From: Chryseobacterium gleum
Lineage (GTDB): Bacteria > Bacteroidota > Bacteroidia > Flavobacteriales > Weeksellaceae
Direction of reading: 5' to 3'
Assembly (NCBI RefSeq): GCF_900636535.1
Contig: NZ_LR134289.1
Span: forward strand, 3,861,001-3,925,000
Length of the DNA stretch: 64,000 bases
Position 1 is the stretch's first letter; each line of letters opens with the position of its first letter. Positions 8,980 through 17,867 of the stretch are shown in pieces. The translations under genes were made by a program, and so were the position numbers. Below the pieces are notes generated by a model. That model ran no database searches. It was not told the DNA's origin and saw nothing but the letters and a program-made list of their open reading frames with translations.

Positions 8980-9588
8980 TTATTGGAAAGGTATCAGCTG
9001 CTTTCCCCATGTTGGAGATTTACTGTCTGAAGAGCTTGGGTTGGAAAATTCGTTTAAAGCTTTACGGTATAAAATGTCGGCATTAGATTTATCACCTGAT
9101 TTTTCTTTGATTTTTGCCTGAAGAACGGTCAGCCTCGGGTTATTGACAGCGTTGGCTTCAGCTTTTGCTATACTTTGAGAGATAACATTCTGGTCCGGCT
9201 GGCTGCTTTGAGAATTGTCTATCTGCATTTTCTGAACATACAGTAAGCCTAGTAATATGTTGATCTCAGCATTGTCTCTTTGTGCAGTCCATACTCCTGT
9301 GGCTATTTTTCTTGCTAAAGCATTGTCGTCCATAAGACTTGCTCCGGATGATTTCTTTAGCAAGGTTTCGTTTTTAAGGTATAAAGCAACGGCTGCGTAA
9401 TAATTGGACGGCCATGTTTCTGACGTTTTTGCTCCGGAAAATTTATTGAAAAGATTGTCGTAATCATTGGCTGTTTTGGAAGCGTTGAGCTGCAATACAG
9501 CTTGGTTTAACGCTTTGTCAGAGAAAATCTGGGCTTCTGCCCAATAATTTACAATGAGAAAGCTCATAATTAGTAAAAGTTTAGTCAT
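8980..9588 (-). CDS. Secreted helical-repeat protein of unknown function
   Basis: The 202-residue protein starts with a signal peptide (LLLIMSFLIVNYWAEAQ). The rest is helical, with an Ala-rich alternation (NYYAAVALYLKNETLL, AKAEANAVNNPRLTVLQAKIKEKSGD, ADILYRKALNEF) that reads like tetratricopeptide-type repeats, although no repeat matches the consensus cleanly. I do not recognise a family. It is the first gene of a likely two-gene operon with the adhesin at 6857, 68 bp downstream, and has its own TATATTTG -7 box about 20 bp ahead. A periplasmic helper for the adhesin is possible but only inferred from position. Confidence 0.75.
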   Translation of the reverse strand: MTKLLLIMSFLIVNYWAEAQIFSDKALNQAVLQLNASKTANDYDNLFNKFSGAKTSETWPSNYYAAVALYLKNETLLKKSSGASLMDDNALARKIATGVWTAQRDNAEINILLGLLYVQKMQIDNSQSSQPDQNVISQSIAKAEANAVNNPRLTVLQAKIKEKSGDKSNADILYRKALNEFSNPSSSDSKSPTWGKQLIPFQ

Positions 9589-9607
9589 AGGGGGATAGTT
9601 TATGAGG

Positions 9608-9615
9608 CAAATATA
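9608..9615 (-). promoter_or_regulatory. -7 promoter box TATATTTG for the 9588-6857 operon
   Basis: Perfect TAnnTTTG match on the minus strand, 19 nt before the ATG at 9588. The rest of the gap up to 9797 is AT-rich and shows no gene. Confidence 0.6.
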
Positions 9616-9797
9616 AAAAATTATTAACGTTAAATTAAAGATTTTGAGATATATTTAATGAAAGTAATGTATTGGTTTTAAATGTGGTATTTTATTCTTG
9701 GGTTTAAATTATGCGGACATCGTAAAGATATGAGCGGTTTTTATAAATTTTTGAGATTTAATTCTTTTATTAATTTAAAAAAAATGGCTATAAAATA

Positions 9798-9831
9798 AAA
9801 ATCAGAATAGAAAACGTTCTATTCTGATTTT
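9798..9831 (-). terminator. Rho-independent terminator after the MFS gene
   Basis: A 15-bp perfect stem (9798-9812 with 9817-9831) closes on an AACG loop, with A-rich and T-rich flanks. It lies 62 bp after the stop of the transporter. The symmetrical flanks could let it act in both directions. Confidence 0.85.
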
Positions 9832-9892
9832 AAGTATTTCGAATTCCGGTTTTTGATATATCGGTATTTTAAAACAATTGATAAACAATAAA

Positions 9893-11128
9893 TTAATATT
9901 GCATTTTTCTCAGTTTAGGATTGGTGCTCCCTACCACCAATGCAACCAGGACAGTCATACATCCTCCGAATACAACAGAGCGTACAACCCCCAGTAGTTT
10001 AGCCATAAGCCCGCTTTCAAACTGTCCCATTTCATTGCTGGACATGATGAAAATTGAATTCACACTCAGAACACGGCCTCTTATATGATCGGGAGTTTTA
10101 AGCTGCACAATGGTACCGCGGATAACGACGGATATCCCATCCAGCATTCCGCTCATTACCAAAAACATAAAAGACAGCCAGTATATTTTGGACAGGCCAA
10201 ATCCAATGATACAAAGCCCGAATCCGGTAACAACAGCAAGTAGAATTTTTCCTTGATTTTTTCGAAGCGGAACAATAGATAAAATAGTAATGATACACAT
10301 AGAGCCAATATCAGAGGCTGCATTCAGCAATCCGAAGCCTTCCGCTCCTGACTTTAAAATATCCGTAGCAAATACAGGGATCATAGCCACTGCACCACCA
10401 AAAAGTACAGCAAACATATCAAGGCATAACGCTCCCAGGATTTCTTTAGTTTTAAAGATATAAGAAATTCCTTCACGCATACTTTCCACAACATTTACCG
10501 TTTCTTTTTTGTATTCTGAATGCTGTTTATGAAGCTGCCAGAAAAATAATGAAGCAACAAATATCAATGATAAAATAACAACCAGGGTCCATTTTACACC
10601 GATAAATCCAATAAGGACACCTCCAATAGCGTGCCCGCAAACAGAAGATATAAGGAATGTAGCCTGGTTCAGAGTTACAGCATTGGGAAGATTTTCCTTC
10701 TTTACAATTTTAGGAATCATGGAAGGAACAATAGGCCCGATAAAAGCTCTTGCAATCCCTGTAAAAAAGATAACTCCATAAATAAAATAAGTAATCTGAT
10801 GGCCGGTAAAATGCATTTCTACATTAAAAAACGCAGGAATCAGCAGAAGTCCGATCAGAAAAATATAAGCATAATTACAAATGAGGAGCAGCCTCTTTTT
10901 CTCATTCATATCAATAACATGTCCTGCATACAGCGCACAGCTTACGGCAGGAATTACTTCTGAAAGACCGATAAGGCCAATTGAAAAAGGATCTTTTGTT
11001 AACTGATATACCCACCATCCCAATAAAGTGGCAAGCATTCTGAAGGCTAAAACAATAAAAAATCTCCCGGTGAGAAGATTTCTGAACTCAACATTTTGTA
11101 ATGTTTGTAACGGGGTAAAGGAAATCAT
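9893..11128 (-). CDS. MFS transporter, EntS-like (MFS_3 type)
   Basis: About 411 residues with some 10-12 hydrophobic segments make an inner-membrane proton-driven transporter. The early MFS loop motif is degenerate (GHVIDMNEKKRLLL in place of GxxxDRxGRR). The layout, with a long central soluble stretch around HKQHSEYKKETVNVVESMREG, resembles the EntS/MFS_3 branch that exports siderophores and other small molecules. The substrate cannot be told. The start is taken at the ATG at 11128; a TTG two codons earlier lies inside the probable promoter. A TATTTTTG box ends 3 nt before this ATG, so the transcript is predicted to be leaderless. No siderophore genes are adjacent. Confidence 0.85.
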   Translation of the reverse strand: MISFTPLQTLQNVEFRNLLTGRFFIVLAFRMLATLLGWWVYQLTKDPFSIGLIGLSEVIPAVSCALYAGHVIDMNEKKRLLLICNYAYIFLIGLLLIPAFFNVEMHFTGHQITYFIYGVIFFTGIARAFIGPIVPSMIPKIVKKENLPNAVTLNQATFLISSVCGHAIGGVLIGFIGVKWTLVVILSLIFVASLFFWQLHKQHSEYKKETVNVVESMREGISYIFKTKEILGALCLDMFAVLFGGAVAMIPVFATDILKSGAEGFGLLNAASDIGSMCIITILSIVPLRKNQGKILLAVVTGFGLCIIGFGLSKIYWLSFMFLVMSGMLDGISVVIRGTIVQLKTPDHIRGRVLSVNSIFIMSSNEMGQFESGLMAKLLGVVRSVVFGGCMTVLVALVVGSTNPKLRKMQY

Positions 11129-11131
11129 GAA

Positions 11132-11139
11132 CAAAAATA
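11132..11139 (-). promoter_or_regulatory. -7 promoter box TATTTTTG directly before the MFS start
   Basis: Perfect TAnnTTTG match with only 3 nt between its G and the ATG at 11128. It argues against the TTG start at 11134, which lies within the box. Confidence 0.55.
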
Positions 11140-11220
11140 GCCCTAAAAATTTATTTAGGACTATTCATATGCTGATTTTTAAAAGATATAGTAAATATAT
11201 CCCAAAAGATAAAATCTATT

Positions 11221-11583
11221 TTAGTCGGCTCTTGTGGAACTCAATACAATTGCAGCAACACCTGCAGCGCCGATAAGAGTAGCGCCCGCAGCAATTCTGG
11301 CCTTTCTTCTGTCTTTTACGGCAGCTACATTTGCTTTAGGAATAATTACCTCTGTACTGTCTTTTTTACCCGCTGTGCCTACAAGATTTTCACCAACGAC
11401 GTTTCTGAATAAAATGGTCTGTTTCGGAGAACCATCCCTCATGGTGACTTTGTAAATTTTTCCGGCTTCAAGATTAGAGTAATTGTTTTTTGAAATATCT
11501 TCGCTGTATTTTGTCGTAGCACAAGATGTAATAACAAATAAAGACGTTAGTAAGGATGATTTCAACAGTACAGATGCTTTCAT
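11221..11583 (-). CDS. Small lipoprotein with C-terminal hydrophobic segment
   Basis: The 120-residue product carries a lipoprotein signal with lipobox VITSC, giving an acylated Cys at position 21, so it should be membrane-anchored. The middle (YKVTMRDGSPKQTILFRNVVGENLVGT) looks like a small beta-barrel, and the last 30 residues form a glycine/alanine-rich hydrophobic segment (AGATLIGAAGVAAIVLSS). Such architecture is common in Flavobacteria, but I know no assigned function. It has its own TAAATTTG box. The GH3-family gene lies upstream on the same strand, 69 bp away. Confidence 0.8.
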   Translation of the reverse strand: MKASVLLKSSLLTSLFVITSCATTKYSEDISKNNYSNLEAGKIYKVTMRDGSPKQTILFRNVVGENLVGTAGKKDSTEVIIPKANVAAVKDRRKARIAAGATLIGAAGVAAIVLSSTRAD

Positions 11584-11601
11584 TATTTTCTTTTAGTTTT
11601 T

Positions 11602-11609
11602 CAAATTTA
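11602..11609 (-). promoter_or_regulatory. -7 promoter box TAAATTTG for the 11221-11583 lipoprotein gene
   Basis: Perfect TAnnTTTG match on the minus strand, 18 nt before the ATG at 11583. Confidence 0.55.
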
Positions 11610-11652
11610 TAATTTTTTTCGAATATACGTTTCTGGAATTGAAAAAATATGA

Positions 11653-13152
11653 TTAAAGTTTGTAAATTTCTAAGAGATCTGCAATCTTCCTGTCATTAGC
11701 CAATCTTGGGGTCTTGTTTTGGCCGCCCAATTTTCCCTGGGATTTGGCATACTCATGAAAAGCATTCCTTTTAAGCCTGGTGATCTGTAGTTTCTGTAAA
11801 ATATTTCCCGAAATCAGATCGTCATAGTAAGTGTTTCTTGCCCTTAGCTGCTGATCAAGCTCATTTCTGAATACATCCAAATGCTCAGGTTCCTTTTCAA
11901 ACTCTATCAGCCATTCATGATAAGGAAGTCCTTCAGTTGGATTTACCTGAGGTGCAAGATGAAACTCTGTAATCTGTGCCGGATATTTTTCAAGGGTTGC
12001 TTTCATTGCTTCTTCCACTTCAAAAGCAATTACGTGTTCCCCAAAAGCAGAAGTGAAATGTTTGGTTCTTCCACTTACCAGAATTCTGTATGGATCTTTG
12101 CTGATAAACCTTACAACATCTCCTATGGAGTAAGCCCATAATCCGGAATTGGTGGTAAGGATCAGTGCATAATCTTTATGCAGCTCAATTTCTTTTAACG
12201 TTAATCTTCTTGCTTCGGGCTTGCCATATTCCTCCAGGGGGATAAATTCATAGAAAATTCCATGGTTAGTAAGGAGCAGCAGTCCTTCTCTGCTATAATC
12301 ATCCTGAAAAGCAAAGAAGCCTTCAGACGCCGGAAAGGTCTGGATGATATCTACTTTGCTTCCCAAAAGTTCTTCCATTTTATCACGATAAGGCTCGTAA
12401 TTGACTCCTCCGGTAACAATAAGCTGAAGGTTCGGGAAAAGCTGTTTGATCTTTTTACCATGTTTTTCCGTCAGCTTCTCAAAATACATGATCAGCCATG
12501 GCGGAATTCCGGAGATCAGCGTCATATTTTCATGTTCCGTTTCCTCTATGATTTTGTCTACCTTGGCTTCCCAGTCTTCCATAATATTGGTTTCCCAGCT
12601 TGGCAGGCGGTTTTTCTGAAGGTAATTGGGGATATGATGCGCTACAATGCCGGATAACCTTCCTGTTTTTATTCCGAATACTTCCTCCAGTTCAGGGCTG
12701 CCCTGAAGAAAAATCATTTTTCCGTTTACAAAATCTGCATTATTTTTTTTGCTGATGTAATGGAAAAGAGCACTTTGCGCACCGGCAATCTGAAATGGCA
12801 TTCCTTCTTTGGAAATAGGAATGTATTTAGAACCTGAAGTTGTCCCCGAAGTTTTGGCAAAGTATTCAGGAGTTTCTGTCCAGAGAATATTTGCCTGTCC
12901 TTTCTTTACTCTTTCAATATAAGGTTTCAGATCTTCATAATCGGCTACCGGAACTCTATCCTGAAACTCTTTTACAGTATGGATGTTTTCAAAATCATGC
13001 TCACGCCCAAAAAGTGTTTTTTGAGCTGTATTTACAAGAGATAGTAACAGGTTCTCCTGGTCTCTTTCAGCATTTTTTTTGAAATCCTCTGCTTTTCGGA
13101 CATGTTTCTTTGCCCAGATCAGTGCTGCATTTTTCTTGAAGAAGTTTAACAT
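11653..13152 (-). CDS. GH3 auxin-responsive promoter family protein (acyl-adenylating enzyme)
   Basis: The 499-residue protein belongs to the GH3 family, plant members of which adenylate a carboxylic acid with ATP and join it to an amino acid. The nucleotide-binding motif is TSGTTSGSKYIP near residue 107. The second motif appears as FPASEGFF near 275, and the third as GLWAYSIGDVVRF near 335. A C-terminal lid domain follows (KHFTSAFGEHV onward). The bacterial substrate is unknown; conjugation of an acyl acid with an amino acid or amine is inferred from the plant enzymes. The gene stands alone, with a TAAATTTG box ending 4 nt before its ATG, so it is another leaderless candidate. Confidence 0.92.
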   Translation of the reverse strand: MLNFFKKNAALIWAKKHVRKAEDFKKNAERDQENLLLSLVNTAQKTLFGREHDFENIHTVKEFQDRVPVADYEDLKPYIERVKKGQANILWTETPEYFAKTSGTTSGSKYIPISKEGMPFQIAGAQSALFHYISKKNNADFVNGKMIFLQGSPELEEVFGIKTGRLSGIVAHHIPNYLQKNRLPSWETNIMEDWEAKVDKIIEETEHENMTLISGIPPWLIMYFEKLTEKHGKKIKQLFPNLQLIVTGGVNYEPYRDKMEELLGSKVDIIQTFPASEGFFAFQDDYSREGLLLLTNHGIFYEFIPLEEYGKPEARRLTLKEIELHKDYALILTTNSGLWAYSIGDVVRFISKDPYRILVSGRTKHFTSAFGEHVIAFEVEEAMKATLEKYPAQITEFHLAPQVNPTEGLPYHEWLIEFEKEPEHLDVFRNELDQQLRARNTYYDDLISGNILQKLQITRLKRNAFHEYAKSQGKLGGQNKTPRLANDRKIADLLEIYKL

Positions 13153-13156
13153 GGGT

Positions 13157-13164
13157 CAAATTTA
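13157..13164 (-). promoter_or_regulatory. -7 promoter box TAAATTTG directly before the GH3 start
   Basis: Perfect TAnnTTTG match with 4 nt between its G and the ATG at 13152, so there is little or no room for a 5' leader. Confidence 0.55.
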
Positions 13165-13210
13165 TAAATAAGTAGAGAATCTGGAATCATTTTTTATAAA
13201 GCATCACATA

Positions 13211-13243
13211 AAAAAACCGATGGAACAGATTCCACCGGCTTTT
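13211..13243 (-). terminator. Rho-independent terminator after the 13288-13587 gene
   Basis: A 9-bp CCGGTGGAA/TTCCATCGG stem with one G-U pair and a 4-nt loop is followed on the minus strand by a T7 run. It lies between the repeat-peptide gene and the GH3 gene. Confidence 0.75.
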
Positions 13244-13287
13244 CGAAATTTGATTATGAAAATAACAACTATATGTTGATGTTATGC

Positions 13288-13587
13288 TTATTTGTTCTCC
13301 TTATATCTTTTATCAGGAGTACCGTCTTTTTTCAAGTGTTTGTTTTGTTTATACCTCTTGTCCGGAGTACCGTCTTTTTTCATTTTGGCAGCCGGTTGTG
13401 CAGGTTTTGCTGCTTTTGCATCCATTGCAGGTTTGGCAGCTTTTACTTCTGCCGGTTTAGCAGCAGCCTTTACAGCAGTTGCTTTTACAGGTGGATGTGT
13501 TGTTGTGCTTTTAGCGGGAGCAGTCTGCTGGGCAGTTGCAAGTCCTAATCCAAGGATCAATGACATTGCAGATAATAATTTTTTCAT
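13288..13587 (-). CDS. Small secreted Ala/Lys/Pro-rich protein with KKDGTPDKRYK repeats
   Basis: The 99-residue protein starts at the ATG at 13587, which gives the signal peptide MKKLLSAMSLILGLGLATAQ; an upstream TTG-started extension has no signal character. The middle is low-complexity, built of Ala, Lys, Pro and Val (KATAVKAAAKPAEVKAAKPA). The C-terminus has two copies of a 14-residue unit, KKDGTPDKRYKQNK and KKDGTPDKRYKENK, separated by two residues. Proteins with KDGTPDxRYK repeats are common in Chryseobacterium, but I know no demonstrated function. The high charge suggests binding to acidic cell-envelope polymers or nucleic acid; this is inference. Confidence 0.82.
   Translation of the reverse strand: MKKLLSAMSLILGLGLATAQQTAPAKSTTTHPPVKATAVKAAAKPAEVKAAKPAMDAKAAKPAQPAAKMKKDGTPDKRYKQNKHLKKDGTPDKRYKENK
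13291..13380 (-). repeat. Two tandem copies of a 42-bp coding repeat (KKDGTPDKRYKxNK)
   Basis: The copies lie at 13339-13380 and 13291-13332 with a 6-bp spacer. At DNA level they share the string gagtaccgtctttttt on the plus strand, with a few synonymous differences around it, as expected after an in-frame duplication. Confidence 0.8.
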
Positions 13588-13714
13588 AAGAATTATTGTT
13601 TGTTTTTGTTGAATAAAGATATACAAAAAGCAGGCTAGAAAATTAGGATTTTCAAACTTAACTAAAGTTTATTACAGCTTAAAAAAAGATTAAAACACTT
13701 CATTTACAATTAAA

Positions 13715-13745
13715 AAGCCTGCCTTCAAAAGATGAAGGCAGGCTT
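13715..13745 (-). terminator. Rho-independent terminator after the 13769-14164 gene
   Basis: A 12-bp perfect stem (AAGCCTGCCTTC with its complement) and 7-nt loop lie 24 bp after the stop, with a T run on the minus strand. Confidence 0.85.
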
Positions 13746-13768
13746 GCATAATATATAAATAGACAAAT

Positions 13769-14164
13769 CTAGCGTGTACAGTTGGCTGTCCACGTTTTGC
13801 CGTCCTTTGCAAATAATATTTTTAAAGTATTGTTGTCAATTCTGATGTAAGAGGTCGCAGTAGAACCAATCATCACAAGCGTATGATCTCCTTCCTGATT
13901 AAACTCTACTCCATTAATGTCAGGAATGCTGTTTGAGAAAGCAAAGTTGTATTTGGTACCACTTGCTATCTTTGTTACAAATACACTTCCGTTGTCCGTA
14001 CTGATGTTGGTAGAGCCTCCGTCATTATAAGAGACACTTCCCTTGTAGGTTCCTGCAAAAAATTCATTGTTAACAGGGTCGTCATCTTTGCTGCACGACG
14101 AAAAAGATAATGCTGTAAATACCAACAGCATCATAACTCCTAAGATTTTAATTGCTTTTTTCAT
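13769..14164 (-). CDS. Small lipoprotein, possible lipocalin-like beta-barrel
   Basis: The product has 131 residues from the ATG at 14164. This start gives a lipoprotein signal with lipobox FSSC followed by SKDDD; an N-terminally longer frame from 14215 would bury the signal. The acidic residues after the Cys resemble the Bacteroidetes lipoprotein export signal that sends lipoproteins to the cell surface. The rest alternates short beta strands (FAGTYKGSVSYNDGG, ILFAKDGKTWTANCTR) and may be a small barrel. No specific family is recognised. It is a single-gene unit ended by the terminator at 13715. Confidence 0.78.
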   Translation of the reverse strand: MKKAIKILGVMMLLVFTALSFSSCSKDDDPVNNEFFAGTYKGSVSYNDGGSTNISTDNGSVFVTKIASGTKYNFAFSNSIPDINGVEFNQEGDHTLVMIGSTATSYIRIDNNTLKILFAKDGKTWTANCTR

Positions 14165-14344
14165 AATACTATTCTTAATGTTTGGTTCTGACTTAAAAGC
14201 CAAACACTGTGCCACGGAGAAAATACTTGAATTTTTTTAACAGGTTATTAAATAAAATTGTAAAAAATTAAGAATAATTAATGTAAGTTATTCATTTTAA
14301 ACTATCAGTCTTTCTGTTTTTCAGAGGAACACAAAAAATATCCG

Positions 14345-14352
14345 TACCTTTG
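14345..14352 (+). promoter_or_regulatory. -7 promoter box TACCTTTG for mfd
   Basis: Perfect TAnnTTTG match. It overlaps the TTG at 14350 that would give a longer Mfd, so translation must begin downstream, at the ATG at 14416, after a leader of about 60 nt. Confidence 0.65.
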
Positions 14353-14415
14353 TATATCATAAACGGTTTCGGAAAACTCCCGAAATCGCTTTTGTCGTTT
14401 ATACCATTACTATTT

Positions 14416-17400
14416 ATGCAGTTAAAATCCATCAATGAAAAGTTCCTTCCAGACCTTTTACAGAAAGAATTTGGAAAAGAAATTTTTACCAAGCTAGAAA
14501 ATAATCAGCATATTGCCGTAAAAGGAAGTGCCGGATCTTCGGTTTCTATTTTTGTGGCTGAGCTCTTTTTGGTCCAGAAGAAAAATATTCTTTATCTGGT
14601 AGATGATAAGGAGGATGCTTTGTATGCCAATACGGAGATGGAGGATCTTTTGGGTAAAGATAAAGTGTTATACTTTCCGGCAACCCATCTTGAACCTTAC
14701 CAGGTAGAAAAAACACAGAATGCCAATCTGGTTTTAAGAACTGAGGTTTTAAATAAAATCAATTCCGGGAGGTCTCCCAAAGTGATTGTTGCCTATGCTG
14801 GAGCCTTATCTGAAAAGGTTTTGAAAAAGGAAGATTTTAAAGCAATATCCCATCATATTAAAGTGGGTGATCAGCTGGATTTTGATTTTGTGGATGAACT
14901 GCTTAATCATTATCATTTCCAGCAGGCTGATTTTGTTTCTGAACCGGGAGAATTTTCTGTAAGAGGCGGTATTGTGGATGTCTTTTCCTATTCGCATGAA
15001 AAGCCGTATAGGATTACGTTCTTCGGTAATGAAGTGGAAAGCATCAAAACTTTTGATATTGAAACACAGCTTTCTGTAGATAAAGTAAAGGATTTCCAAT
15101 TGGTTTCCAATATGAACTTTTCAGTGACAGGAACAAGGGTGTCTTTGCTGCAATTATTGCCTCATGAAAGCTTTGTTGTTTCTAAAAACGGCATGGTAGG
15201 AATGCAGAAGATCAGAACATTCTATGAAAAGTCCCTGGAAAAGTATGATACACTGAGTAAAGATATCGCTCACAGAACTCCGCAGGAACTTTTTATTTCT
15301 GACCAGGAGTTTTTATTTGATTATAAAAAATTCAAAACAGTTGATTTTGGAGGAGTGGTGATTGAAGGGCTGAAAGAAGTTACTGAAGTAAAAATGGATC
15401 AGCTTCCACAACCATCTTTTCATAAAAACTTTGAGTTATTGATTGAAGATATTGAGGAAAAGCAGAACAATGGATTCGATACCTGGATTTCCTTTTCAAC
15501 AGAAAAACAGAAAGAAAGACTGGAATCTATTTTTGAAGAACTTGAGCATGAGCTTCCTTTTAAAAGTTTTAAATCTGAACTTCATGAAGGATTTGTAGAT
15601 AACGGACATAAACTGATGGTTTATACGGATCACCAGATCTTTGACCGTTACCAGAGGTACAAAGCTAAAAATACTTTTGCCAAATCTGAACAGCTCACTC
15701 TGAAGGATCTGATGTCTCTGAAAATCGGAGATTATATCGCCCATATCGATCATGGGATCGGAAAATTTATGGGTTTGGTAAAAGTGAACAATGACGGGAA
15801 AATCCAGGAATGTTTTAAACTGACCTATAAAAACGGAGACTTATTGTATGTAAGTATTCACTCTTTACATAAAATTTCGAAGTACAACGGACCAGATGGA
15901 AGAGAGGTTGTACTGAGCAAGCTTGGATCTCCAACCTGGAAATCCTTAAAGCAGAAAACGAAAGCGAAGGTTAAGCAGATTGCTTTTGACCTTATTAAAT
16001 TATATGCTCAGAGAAAAACGGCCAAAGGTTTTGCATATACACCGGATTCTTATCTGCAGAACGAGCTGGAAGCGAGCTTTATTTACGAAGATACGCCGGA
16101 TCAGGAAAAAGCGACTATCGATGTAAAAAGAGATATGGAGGCTGATACGGTGATGGACAGGCTTGTTTGTGGGGATGTTGGTTTCGGAAAAACGGAAGTA
16201 GCAATACGGGCAGCATTTAAAGCGGCTACGGATGGCAAGCAGGTAGCAGTGTTGGTGCCTACAACTATTCTGGCTTTCCAGCATTACAGAAGCTTTAAAG
16301 AAAGGCTAAAAGATTTTCCGGTAAATGTTGCTTATGTCAACAGATTCAGAACGGCGAAGCAGAAATCAGAGACTTTGGAAGCACTGAAGAATGGGAAGGT
16401 AGACATTATTATTGGTACGCATCAATTGGTAAGCAGTTCTGTTAAATTTAAAGATCTTGGATTGCTGATTATTGATGAAGAGCACAAATTCGGGGTATCA
16501 GTAAAAGATAAACTGAAAACTTTAAAGAATAATGTTGATACTCTTACGCTTACGGCAACTCCTATTCCGAGAACCTTACAGTTTTCATTAATGGCGGCAA
16601 GAGATTTATCTGTTATCAAAACGCCACCACCAAACAGGCAGCCTGTAGAGACACAACTGATCGGATTCAATGAAGAAACCCTTCGTGATGCTGTTTCTTA
16701 TGAACTACAGAGAGATGGACAGGTGTATTTTATTAATAACAGGATTGAAAACCTTAAAGATATTGCTGGTCTTATCCAGAGGTTGGTTCCGGATGCAAGA
16801 GTGATTACAGGACACGGACAGATGGAAGGGAAACAGCTTGAAAAAAATGTCCTGGATTTTATGGAAGGAAAATATGACGTCCTTGTATCTACCACCATTG
16901 TAGAAAGTGGAGTAGATGTACCCAATGCCAATACTATTTTCATCAATGATGCGCAGAGATTCGGTATGGCAGACCTGCACCAGATGAGAGGAAGGGTAGG
17001 GCGAAGCAACAGAAAGGCTTTCTGCTACCTGATTACTCCTCCTTATGATATGATGACTTCCGATGCGAGGAAACGTCTGGAAGCGATAGAGCAGTTTTCT
17101 GATCTTGGAAGTGGTTTCCAGATTGCAATGAAAGACCTTGAAATCCGTGGAGCCGGTGATCTTCTGGGGGCTGAGCAGAGTGGTTTTATCAACGAAATGG
17201 GATTTGAAACGTATCAGAAGTTAATGCAGGAAGCATTGGAAGAGTTAAAAGATGATGCTGATTTTGAAAACCTGTTTGAAAATGAAGAAGACAGGCAGAA
17301 GCTTTTCAAATCTGTGAAGGATGTCAATATCGATACAGATTTAGAGTTGATGCTGCCGGATTCATATATATCCAATACGGAAGAAAGGCTGTTATTATAT

Positions 17401-17784
17401 CAGAAAATTGCCGAGATCAATAATGAGGCGGATCTTCATCAGTTTGAGCTGGAGTTGATTGACCGTTTCGGACCATTGCCTAAAGAAGCAATAAATCTGT
17501 TGAAGAGTGTTTCCCTGAAATGGCTTGCGGCAGAGATCGGTTTTGAAAAAATTGTTATGAAAAACGGTGTCTTTTTAGGGTACTTTCCGGGAAATCCTCA
17601 GGACAAGTTTTATCAGACAGACAGATTCAGGCATATTATTAATTATCTGACCAGAAACCCTGCTGAAGCTCAGCTGAAAGAAAAGTCAGGAAAAGAAGGC
17701 AATCAGCTGATGATGAGGAAGGAAAAGGTTAAAAATGTAGATGAGGTAAATCTACTGTTGAAAGCTATCATTGAGCATAATTAA
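14416..17784 (+). CDS. mfd: Transcription-repair coupling factor Mfd
   Basis: The 1122-residue translocase releases RNA polymerase stalled at DNA damage and recruits UvrA. In order it has the UvrB-like domains (GGIVDVFSY near residue 190), the polymerase-interacting domain (LKIGDYIAHIDHGIGKF near 440), a helicase core and a C-terminal TRCF domain. The helicase core has Walker A GDVGFGKTEVA near 585, DEEH box near 685, TATPIPRTLQFS and QMRGRVGRSNRKAFCY. The length is usual for the family. The start at 14416 is preferred because the in-frame TTG at 14350 sits inside the promoter box. The gene is followed by a strong terminator and appears to be transcribed alone. Confidence 0.96.
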   Translation: MQLKSINEKFLPDLLQKEFGKEIFTKLENNQHIAVKGSAGSSVSIFVAELFLVQKKNILYLVDDKEDALYANTEMEDLLGKDKVLYFPATHLEPYQVEKTQNANLVLRTEVLNKINSGRSPKVIVAYAGALSEKVLKKEDFKAISHHIKVGDQLDFDFVDELLNHYHFQQADFVSEPGEFSVRGGIVDVFSYSHEKPYRITFFGNEVESIKTFDIETQLSVDKVKDFQLVSNMNFSVTGTRVSLLQLLPHESFVVSKNGMVGMQKIRTFYEKSLEKYDTLSKDIAHRTPQELFISDQEFLFDYKKFKTVDFGGVVIEGLKEVTEVKMDQLPQPSFHKNFELLIEDIEEKQNNGFDTWISFSTEKQKERLESIFEELEHELPFKSFKSELHEGFVDNGHKLMVYTDHQIFDRYQRYKAKNTFAKSEQLTLKDLMSLKIGDYIAHIDHGIGKFMGLVKVNNDGKIQECFKLTYKNGDLLYVSIHSLHKISKYNGPDGREVVLSKLGSPTWKSLKQKTKAKVKQIAFDLIKLYAQRKTAKGFAYTPDSYLQNELEASFIYEDTPDQEKATIDVKRDMEADTVMDRLVCGDVGFGKTEVAIRAAFKAATDGKQVAVLVPTTILAFQHYRSFKERLKDFPVNVAYVNRFRTAKQKSETLEALKNGKVDIIIGTHQLVSSSVKFKDLGLLIIDEEHKFGVSVKDKLKTLKNNVDTLTLTATPIPRTLQFSLMAARDLSVIKTPPPNRQPVETQLIGFNEETLRDAVSYELQRDGQVYFINNRIENLKDIAGLIQRLVPDARVITGHGQMEGKQLEKNVLDFMEGKYDVLVSTTIVESGVDVPNANTIFINDAQRFGMADLHQMRGRVGRSNRKAFCYLITPPYDMMTSDARKRLEAIEQFSDLGSGFQIAMKDLEIRGAGDLLGAEQSGFINEMGFETYQKLMQEALEELKDDADFENLFENEEDRQKLFKSVKDVNIDTDLELMLPDSYISNTEERLLLYQKIAEINNEADLHQFELELIDRFGPLPKEAINLLKSVSLKWLAAEIGFEKIVMKNGVFLGYFPGNPQDKFYQTDRFRHIINYLTRNPAEAQLKEKSGKEGNQLMMRKEKVKNVDEVNLLLKAIIEHN

Positions 17785-17827
17785 ATTTTACGATTTGTTC
17801 TTTAGGAACAACTTTATAAAAATTGTG

Positions 17828-17867
17828 AAAAACGTATAAAAGCTTTAAATTTTTATACGTTTTTTTG
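17828..17867 (+). terminator. Rho-independent terminator after mfd
   Basis: A 14-bp stem of AAAAACGTATAAAA and its complement, with a 9-nt loop, runs into a T7 run. From here to 18137 the sequence is AT-rich and I see no gene. Confidence 0.85.

Noticed and set aside
13200..13260. CRISPR-like or short tandem repeats near the KKDGTPDKRYK gene
   Set aside because: Only two coding repeats and one terminator hairpin are present; no spacer array.
14350..14415. Longer Mfd N-terminus from the TTG at 14350
   Set aside because: The TTG lies within the perfect -7 box TACCTTTG, so it cannot be part of the mRNA; the ATG at 14416 fits the family start.
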